64,000 nt of DNA from Ferrimonas aestuarii (lineage in GTDB: Bacteria; Pseudomonadota; Gammaproteobacteria; Enterobacterales; Shewanellaceae), in the NCBI RefSeq assembly GCF_005116665.1, contig NZ_SWCJ01000016.1, positions 50,594 through 114,593 on the forward strand. The letters are read 5' to 3'. Each line of letters starts with the position of its first letter. Position 1 is the first letter of the stretch. The position numbers were made by a program, and so were the translations under genes. Of this stretch, positions 57,238 through 64,000 are shown in pieces. The notes beneath the pieces are model-generated. The model ran no database searches. It was not told the origin of the DNA and saw only the letters and a program-made list of their open reading frames with translations.

Positions 57238-58992
57238 TCAGAAGTGCAGGCGAGAACTGTCTAAGCTTAGATGCTCCGGTTTGAGGTAGTCTCGGTAGCT
57301 GTAACGATTTTGCTTGTGGGGCTTCAACATGCCGTCATCGCTTTGCACTTGCTCATCCTTAACTTCGGAACTGATCGTAGCCAGCCATTGCTCAAATTGC
57401 GGTTGATGCTGTTTGGCCAATTTGGCCATCTGCGCTTCATAACCACCGAAGTCATCGGCTTTTAGGCGCTGCCCTAAACGGTTTAGACCTTCGAGGTCAT
57501 GTTCTGACAGGAAGCGTATCGCCAGATAGCTCCAGCGGTAGGTGCGATCCAGACCATCGTTGTACTCGGTGGCAAAGATGGTTTCCAAACTGGGCTGCTC
57601 GGCTTTGTCCGTCTCTTTGGCTAACCGAAGAGCTTTGTCGTTGTCGTTACCTTTGGAGATGTACTCTGCCATCCCTTCCGCCCACCATACTAGGCTGTTG
57701 GGGAAGTGGCCAAAGCCGCCGTACTTAATGAAACGACCATCTAGATAATGAACGTACTCATGGTTTAGGTTCCATACCTTAAATTCCGGCTCCAACCACC
57801 AAGCTCGGAAAGCATAAAAGGTCGCTTGGTTTACTTCCGCCTGTGGCGTGCCCTCGATATACATACCACCGTTATCGGTACCAATGTCATACAGCAGCTG
57901 GCCGTAGGCGTTGTATTGGCTCCAGTTCTTAAACACAACCACTTTCAGTGCGGTGTTGTTGTCGTTGGCAACCGGCTGTTGGTGGGTGTTGAGCAGATGA
58001 TGGAAGTTAGACTCTTGCGAGGTTAGCTTCTCACAGGAGATTGCCAGTTCCTGTTGCGACAGGTCTTGAGTACGAATAAACAAGCTGTCTGAACAATAAT
58101 GCTCGATGGGCAGAATCTGCTCTTCCGTAGGCATTAAGCAGTAGTCACTGTACTCCTCGTTACAGGCCTCTTGACCGTAAAAACCGTTAACCAGATAACC
58201 CAGAGTGAAGGCTTGCTTGGCCTCATCGCCACGCTTAGTGATATCGGCTTTGGCAATGGGAGTGACTTTTGCCTCCAGTTGGTTCCAGTCATCACCCTCT
58301 TGGTTGAGTTGCCACATCGCCAGTGCCCAATAAGTATTTTGCAGAGGCCAGTCGTCGCCATTGATGATGGCGTTATCGCTGCTGGCAAATTTCAGTAGGC
58401 TGTCGCTAAGCTTCGATGCCAACAGTTGCTGCTTGAGCGGATTGTCACTGTCTTCCCGATAGGTGGAGTGCATCAGTAGGCCAACACTGCGAATTAACTC
58501 CCACAGGGCATATTCCTGCTCAATGTTGGTGATCGGGGTGGTTTCGAACTGAGCCAGCAATCGAATTTGAGTATCGAAGATGTCGTCCAATGGTGCATCG
58601 AATTTTTCGTTGGCGTAGTAGCGGTACACCAGTACGCTCCACTGCTCAACTAGGCTTGGGGTGTTTGCGTTAAGGGTGTCACCTAGAGCAACCATTGCCT
58701 CATTAAACTGTTGCTGAGCGGATTCAGACACTTCATCTAATTCACCGAAGTAGCTAAACGTGCGCAGATAACCCAGTTGATTTAACAGCAGTGGTTGCTG
58801 CTGGTTGGCTTCAATCAGTTGAGAAGTGCCAAGACTGGCTTGAGTAAACAGAGTTTCGTTTATCTGGGCTGGGTCGCCTTGGTTGGCTTGGCTTAGCGCT
58901 ATCTTCTGGGGTATTTGCGTTGGTGCTGTGGAAGCACAGCCTGCTAAAAACAGCAGAGAGGCGATGGCGGAAAGGGTGATGCGTTGGTTCAC
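57238..58992 (-). CDS. Peptidase M9 (collagenase-type) lipoprotein
   Basis: The GTG at 58992 is preceded by AAGGAG at 6 bases and gives 584 residues, with a lipoprotein signal (lipobox LAGC, Cys19). The zinc-metalloprotease motif is His411-Glu412-Tyr-Val-His415 in NHEYVHYLDGR. The third-ligand region WWAEGMAEYISKG follows, as in Vibrio/Clostridium M9 collagenases. The collagenase activator-like helical domain precedes it. No PKD or collagen-binding domain is present, so it probably acts on peptides at the cell surface. It is set between smg and yrdD. Confidence 0.9.
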   Translation of the reverse strand: MNQRITLSAIASLLFLAGCASTAPTQIPQKIALSQANQGDPAQINETLFTQASLGTSQLIEANQQQPLLLNQLGYLRTFSYFGELDEVSESAQQQFNEAMVALGDTLNANTPSLVEQWSVLVYRYYANEKFDAPLDDIFDTQIRLLAQFETTPITNIEQEYALWELIRSVGLLMHSTYREDSDNPLKQQLLASKLSDSLLKFASSDNAIINGDDWPLQNTYWALAMWQLNQEGDDWNQLEAKVTPIAKADITKRGDEAKQAFTLGYLVNGFYGQEACNEEYSDYCLMPTEEQILPIEHYCSDSLFIRTQDLSQQELAISCEKLTSQESNFHHLLNTHQQPVANDNNTALKVVVFKNWSQYNAYGQLLYDIGTDNGGMYIEGTPQAEVNQATFYAFRAWWLEPEFKVWNLNHEYVHYLDGRFIKYGGFGHFPNSLVWWAEGMAEYISKGNDNDKALRLAKETDKAEQPSLETIFATEYNDGLDRTYRWSYLAIRFLSEHDLEGLNRLGQRLKADDFGGYEAQMAKLAKQHQPQFEQWLATISSEVKDEQVQSDDGMLKPHKQNRYSYRDYLKPEHLSLDSSRLHF

Positions 58993-59124
58993 CTGATGCT
59001 CCTTATCAGAATTATTTTTTGTATACAGTATCCCGATGTGGCGGCGGGTGCAATTGTTGTGCGTTAAAACCGCCAACCACTGGTATCATTAATTAACTAA
59101 CTGGATGAACAGGTATTAACGGCC

Positions 59125-59685
59125 ATGAGCAAAATTGACGATGGTCTATTCAGTGCCCACGAACATGCCCTTGAGCGTGAATATGAAGTTTGCCCTAAGT
59201 GTGGCTCTGAGCTCCATGTACTAAATGGCAAACGAGGCGCATTTTTGGGCTGCCAAAGTTACCCAAGTTGCGATTACAGCCGTCCCTTAAGCCACCAAGA
59301 GGTTGGTATTATTGAGGTGATGGAGGATCAGCTTTGCCCTAAGTGTGAGCAGCCGTTGGCGTTGAAATCCGGTCGTTATGGAATTTATATCGGTTGTACA
59401 GCGCATCCCAACTGCGATTTTATTGTTCGTGAAGAGGTGGAATCGGCAGGCGTAAATTGCCCTGAATGCGGAAAAGGCGAACTGGTTGCTCGAAGTAACC
59501 GAAGTGGCAAAACCTTCTACCCATGCAGTTGTTACCCTAAGTGTAAATACGCTGTTAACGATAAACCGCATCAACAATGCTGTCCTGAGTGCGGTTGGGG
59601 GGTACTGGTTGAGAAAAAGGTTCGAGGGGAACTTAGGTTAGTTTGTCCTCAACGGCAGTGTAAATATCGAGGTGAAACGCTATAA
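59125..59685 (+). CDS. yrdD: Topoisomerase I zinc-ribbon protein YrdD
   Basis: The 186-residue protein consists of four C4 zinc ribbons like those at the C terminus of DNA topoisomerase I. They start at CPKCGSEL, CPKCEQPL, CPECGKGEL and CPECGWGVL, each ending in a second cysteine pair. No topoisomerase catalytic part is nearby. The role is unknown; single-stranded nucleic-acid binding is inferred. It begins a plus-strand run continuing with purE. Confidence 0.9.
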   Translation: MSKIDDGLFSAHEHALEREYEVCPKCGSELHVLNGKRGAFLGCQSYPSCDYSRPLSHQEVGIIEVMEDQLCPKCEQPLALKSGRYGIYIGCTAHPNCDFIVREEVESAGVNCPECGKGELVARSNRSGKTFYPCSCYPKCKYAVNDKPHQQCCPECGWGVLVEKKVRGELRLVCPQRQCKYRGETL

Positions 59686-59737
59686 TCGCCGTCGAAATAC
59701 CCTACCCATAATAAAACGGTATAAAAAGGAAGTACCA

Positions 59738-60244
59738 ATGACCACACCTTTTGTAGCAGTACTCATGGGTTCAGATTCCGATCTGCCCGTTATGCAGTCC
59801 ACTCTAGATGTGCTTTCCAGCTTTGATATCCATTTCGAAGTAAAAGTAACCTCAGCACACCGTACTCCAGCAGCGACTCACGCATACGTTACCGATGCGG
59901 AAGAGCGTGGCTGTAAAGTATTCATCTGTGCTGCCGGTCTGGCTGCGCACCTAGCTGGTGCTGTTGCTGGTATCACCACTCGTCCAGTGATTGGTGTACC
60001 AATCGATGCGGGCCCACTTCAAGGCCACGATGCTCTGCTGTCTACCGTCATGATGCCTGGTGGTGTTCCAGTTGCCGCTGTCGCTATCGGTAAAGCGGGC
60101 GCTAAGAACGCAGGTTACCTAGCTGCTCAACTGCTGGCTATCGGTGACGATGCCATGGCTGAGCGTGTTAAAGCGGATCGTCAGAAGAACGCTGAAGCCG
60201 TAATCGCGAAAGATGCTGCCCTGCAAGAGAAGTTGGGTCGCTAA
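59738..60244 (+). CDS. purE: PurE-family AIR carboxylase / N5-CAIR mutase
   Basis: The ATG at 59738 follows an AAGGAAG site and gives 168 residues. PurE makes 4-carboxy-5-aminoimidazole ribonucleotide for purine synthesis. [11 protein letters not shown] and [11 protein letters not shown] form the substrate site. The substrate loop reads [15 protein letters not shown], where E. coli PurE has GAGGAAHLPG. No purK gene adjoins it, although purE-purK is the usual pair. Class I (mutase) or a variant of it is likely, but this is not settled by the sequence alone. Confidence 0.9.
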   Translation: MTTPFVAVLMGSDSDLPVMQSTLDVLSSFDIHFEVKVTSAHRTPAATHAYVTDAEERGCKVFICAAGLAAHLAGAVAGITTRPVIGVPIDAGPLQGHDALLSTVMMPGGVPVAAVAIGKAGAKNAGYLAAQLLAIGDDAMAERVKADRQKNAEAVIAKDAALQEKLGR

Positions 60245-60250
60245 TAAACG

Positions 60251-61754
<1,504 letters not shown>

Positions 61755-61760
61755 GGTTTT

Positions 61761-61789
61761 AAGCGCTCTGAATCAGGGCGCTTTTTCGT
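61761..61789 (+). terminator. Intrinsic terminator of hemF
   Basis: AAGCGCTCTG and CAGGGCGCTT pair (one G-T pair) around AAT, followed by TTT. It lies 6 bases after the hemF stop codon. Confidence 0.78.
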
Positions 61790-61856
61790 TTTAGGCTTTC
61801 CTTTTAATTTGCGAGCCGTCACCATGGTTGAAATACCTAAACATTCGATGACACCC

Positions 61857-62666
61857 ATGGACAGATACTGCGTTTTTGGTAACCCCATTGCCCATAGCAA
61901 ATCCCCGCTTATTCATGCTGAATTTGCGTCACTAACCCAGCAACAGCTTAGCTATGACAAACAGTTGGTGGCAGAAGATCAATTCCCGCAAGCGGTGGCA
62001 GAGTTTCGTCGCCAGGGCGGGCAGGGTGCCAATGTCACCTTGCCATTTAAGCAGCAGGCGTTTGAACTCTGTGATGGCCTGACCGATAGGGCTCGACTTT
62101 CTGGTGCAGTGAACACCCTATATTGGCAGGGTGACCAACTGTGGGGAGATAACACCGACGGGGAGGGGTTAGTACGTGATCTGCTACGTAATGGAGTTGA
62201 ACTCAAAGGCTGCCGTATCTTGTTGATTGGCGCCGGCGGCGCAGTTCGTGGGGTGATTCCATCTCTGTTTGAGCAACAGCCACAGTCCATCGTGGTCGCT
62301 AACAGAACACAAGCCAAGGCAGAGACGTTAGCTCAGCATTTTGCAGAACTTGGTGATATTTCCAGTTGTGCGATGGATGAGATTGATGGCGCGTTTGATC
62401 TCATCATCAATGGCACTTCGGCCTCTTTATCTTCTACGGCGCTTCCTGTTAACGCTGATGTGATTCAGCGGGCCAAGTGCTGCTACGACATGGCCTATGG
62501 CAGCGAACCGACTGTATTTCAGCAGCAGGCTAAGCAGCTTGGGGTCAGCAAAAGCCTAGATGGCCTCGGCATGTTGATTCAACAAGCGGCGGTGAGCTTT
62601 GAGCGTTGGCGTGGAGTGACGCCTGACCCTCAACCTGTCTATGATTTAATTAAACGGCAGTTGTGA
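61857..62666 (+). CDS. aroE: Shikimate dehydrogenase
   Basis: AroE reduces 3-dehydroshikimate to shikimate with NADPH. I chose the ATG at 61857 because family members start within a few residues of YxVFGNPIAHSKSP; this gives 269 residues (272 in E. coli). ATGs at 61824 and 61848 are in frame and none has a clear ribosome binding site. GANVTLPFKQ, the NADP loop GAGGAVRG and DGLGMLIQQAA are present. The DUF1488 gene follows after 7 bases. Confidence 0.95.
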   Translation: MDRYCVFGNPIAHSKSPLIHAEFASLTQQQLSYDKQLVAEDQFPQAVAEFRRQGGQGANVTLPFKQQAFELCDGLTDRARLSGAVNTLYWQGDQLWGDNTDGEGLVRDLLRNGVELKGCRILLIGAGGAVRGVIPSLFEQQPQSIVVANRTQAKAETLAQHFAELGDISSCAMDEIDGAFDLIINGTSASLSSTALPVNADVIQRAKCCYDMAYGSEPTVFQQQAKQLGVSKSLDGLGMLIQQAAVSFERWRGVTPDPQPVYDLIKRQL

Positions 62667-62673
62667 GGTCGCC

Positions 62674-62949
62674 ATGAACCAGCAAATTCTCTTTAATGAC
62701 CAGTTTGAAATTGACATGCAGCAGCAGTGGCTCCGTTTTAACGCCATGGTCTCAGGTCAGCAGGTTGGTTGCTACATCAGTGTGCCTAGCTTGTCTCATC
62801 TGGCTCAAAGCCCACTGGAAACCGAGCTGCAGATTGGGCAAGCCTTTGAGAAATACCGCTTCGACCTAGAAGACGAAGCGGAAACCTTAATAGATGAAGA
62901 AAACTATGACGCTCAAGGTCGAATCTGGTTACAGCACGACCCTATTTAG
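62674..62949 (+). CDS. DUF1488 family protein
   Basis: The 91-residue acidic protein belongs to the small DUF1488 (YrdB-like) family, which has no known function and commonly follows aroE. Its last 8 bases overlap the end of the convergent carbonic anhydrase gene. No signal peptide or membrane segment is present. Confidence 0.85.
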   Translation: MNQQILFNDQFEIDMQQQWLRFNAMVSGQQVGCYISVPSLSHLAQSPLETELQIGQAFEKYRFDLEDEAETLIDEENYDAQGRIWLQHDPI

Positions 62950-63472
62950 ATAGGTACTCATCTTTGAGACGAACATAGTTATCTGCGGAGACTTTCAAGA
63001 AGGCTATCTCTTTCTCGGTTAGCGGCCGGGCTTGTTTAATCGGGCTACCTACATAAAGAAAGCCCGATTCCAGTTTTTTACCCGGAGGCACCAAGCTGCC
63101 TGCTGCGACCATCACGTCATCTTCAACCACGGCACCGTCTAAGATGATGGCCCCCATGCCGACTAATACGCGATTACCAATTTGGCAGCCATGCAGCATC
63201 GCTTTGTGGCCAACGGTGACATCATCACCAATGAGCAGTGGGTAGCCCGCTTCATTATTGCTACTGCTGCGTGTGACATGCAGTACCGAGCCATCTTGAA
63301 TGTTAGAACGCTTACCGATACGGATGCGATTCACATCCCCTCGGGCTGCGACCAATGGCCAGATGCTGGCGTCCGCATCAAGATGGATATCTCCATAGAG
63401 TACGGCACTTTGTTCTACAAAGGCTGACTCATCTACGGTTGGCTGGGTTTGGTTATAGGTATATAGCCCCAT
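62942..63472 (-). CDS. yrdA: Gamma-class carbonic anhydrase family protein (YrdA-like)
   Basis: The 176-residue left-handed beta-helix protein has the three zinc-ligand histidines of the gamma class in DGSVLHVT and VTVGHKAMLHGC. RGDVNRIRIGKRSNIQDGS is typical. Whether YrdA-type proteins are true carbonic anhydrases is unsettled. It overlaps the DUF1488 gene tail to tail and is divergent from the rRNA operon. Confidence 0.93.
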   Translation of the reverse strand: MGLYTYNQTQPTVDESAFVEQSAVLYGDIHLDADASIWPLVAARGDVNRIRIGKRSNIQDGSVLHVTRSSSNNEAGYPLLIGDDVTVGHKAMLHGCQIGNRVLVGMGAIILDGAVVEDDVMVAAGSLVPPGKKLESGFLYVGSPIKQARPLTEKEIAFLKVSADNYVRLKDEYLSK

Positions 63473-63560
63473 TTTTGCTTCCTTATTGCACTGGCAGTTG
63501 GCTTTTTAAACGTGTTGGTTCGAATTGTGAGCGAACGATAGAGAATTTTCTAATTAGCTA

Positions 63561-63588
63561 TTGTCAGCGTCAGATTACCCCCTATAAT
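63561..63588 (+). promoter_or_regulatory. rRNA operon promoter 1
   Basis: TTGTCA (63561-63566) and TATAAT (63583-63588) are separated by 16 bases, followed by a GC-rich start region (GCGCATCC). An AT-rich tract upstream (GAGAATTTTCTAATTAG) could be an UP element. Confidence 0.75.
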
Positions 63589-63683
63589 GCGCATCCATCG
63601 ACGGGGGCAACGGCAGAAAACGCCGCCTTCGTTGAAGATAGTAAGCCAAGTGACGATTTCTACGAAATTCGACGAAAAATTTC

Positions 63684-63711
63684 TTGACTTAATATCTCGG
63701 AGGCGTAACAT
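63684..63711 (+). promoter_or_regulatory. rRNA operon promoter 2
   Basis: TTGACT (63684-63689) and TAACAT (63706-63711) are separated by 16 bases, followed by ACGCATCCCGC. GAAAAATTTC lies directly upstream as a possible UP element. The sequence after the -10 resembles that of promoter 1. Confidence 0.7.
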
Positions 63712-63720
63712 ACGCATCCC

Positions 63721-63742
63721 GCTACGGACGAAAATTCGTAGC
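63721..63742 (+). promoter_or_regulatory. Leader hairpin before boxA
   Basis: GCTACG at 63721-63726 pairs with CGTAGC at 63737-63742 in the rRNA leader. It is a boxB-like or processing hairpin just before boxA. Confidence 0.5.
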
Positions 63743-63744
63743 AA

Positions 63745-63756
63745 GCTCTTTAACAA
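63745..63756 (+). promoter_or_regulatory. boxA antitermination site of the rRNA leader
   Basis: GCTCTTTAACAA matches the E. coli rrn boxA, bound by NusB-NusE (S10). The following TTTGTCAGACAATCTGTGTGG is also nearly identical to the E. coli rrn leader. Confidence 0.88.
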
Positions 63757-63887
63757 TTTGTCAGACAATCTGTGTGGGCACTCGCGCAGGATTGATATCT
63801 CATATATCAATGTTGCACTGAGTGACTATAACAAGTTAATTCAGTAATTCATTGAGTCGAAGTTTTCGGACTTCAAAAAACTTTTTA

Positions 63888-64000
63888 ATTGAAGAGTTTG
63901 ATCATGGCTCAGATTGAACGCTGGCGGCAGGCCTAACACATGCAAGTCGAGCGGAAACGACAGTATTGAAGCTTCGGTGGATTTACTGGGCGTCGAGCGG
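63888..64000 (+). rRNA. rrs: 16S ribosomal RNA, first ~113 bases (cut by window edge)
   Basis: AATTGAAGAGTTTGATCATGG is the universal 16S 5' end, followed by CTCAGATTGAACGCTGGCGGC and CCTAACACATGCAAGTCGAGCGG. The E. coli mature end would be at about 63888. The gene continues beyond the window, and downstream rRNA and tRNA genes are not visible. Confidence 0.98.

Overview
The window reads as a replication-origin region of a gammaproteobacterial chromosome. Gene order and protein sequences resemble the Shewanella/Ferrimonas part of the Alteromonadales; Ferrimonas is my best guess, by recall and not by search. Almost all of it is conserved housekeeping sequence. Both strands are densely coded, with operons facing away from the origin and many intrinsic terminators between them.

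Layout. 1-448 is the start of a DeoR-family regulator (minus strand, cut by the window edge). 682-4226 holds an accessory pair: a PhoX/DUF839 lipoprotein with a collagen-like linker, and a secreted protein with two haem-binding CXXCH motifs. This pair and a 162-bp MITE-like element lie between the DeoR gene and glmU (4456-5811). A DMT-family exporter and a sugar O-acetyltransferase follow (6037-7509), then a structured non-coding stretch. 7837-14779 is the complete F1Fo ATP synthase operon atpIBEFHAGDC (minus). 15155-19491 is parB-parA-rsmG-mnmG (minus). 19560-19911 is the likely oriC: AT-rich, at least 17 GATC sites, several DnaA boxes. 19912-24269 is mioC, mnmE, yidC, yidD, rnpA, rpmH (minus). 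24674-30672 is dnaA-dnaN-recF-gyrB (plus). Three perfect 16-bp parS palindromes lie at 28200, 30748 and 37095, so the ParAB target sites are on the dnaA side of the origin.

30775-43010 carries guaC, glyQS, tag, a large secreted beta-propeller amidohydrolase, tusA and fadBA. 43220-47173 is pepQ-yigZ-trkH-hemG (plus). Then come an ArsR-type regulator with two cysteines placed as in sulfide/redox sensors, a second MITE-like element, and a second hemG paralogue converging on a second trkH. That trkH is the last gene of the def-fmt-rsmB-trkA-trkH run (minus). 54612-57166 is lysM-dprA-smg (plus), followed by an M9 collagenase lipoprotein (minus). 59125-62949 is yrdD-purE-tsaC-hemF-aroE-DUF1488 (plus). 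A gamma-class carbonic anhydrase gene (minus) precedes an rRNA operon whose tandem promoters, boxA leader and first ~113 bases of 16S rRNA end the window.

Functional links. DnaA, DnaN, RecF and GyrB with oriC handle initiation and early replication. ParA/ParB/parS handle origin segregation. MnmE and MnmG jointly modify tRNA wobble uridine. RpmH, RnpA, YidD and YidC link ribosome, tRNA processing and membrane insertion. TrkA with two TrkH copies handle potassium uptake, and HemG (two copies) with HemF handle late haem synthesis. The least ordinary parts are the PhoX/cytochrome pair, the duplicated trkH-hemG arrangement around the ArsR gene, the parS site inside recF, the ATACCAA-ended repeat family, and a second GATC-rich tract upstream of dnaA.
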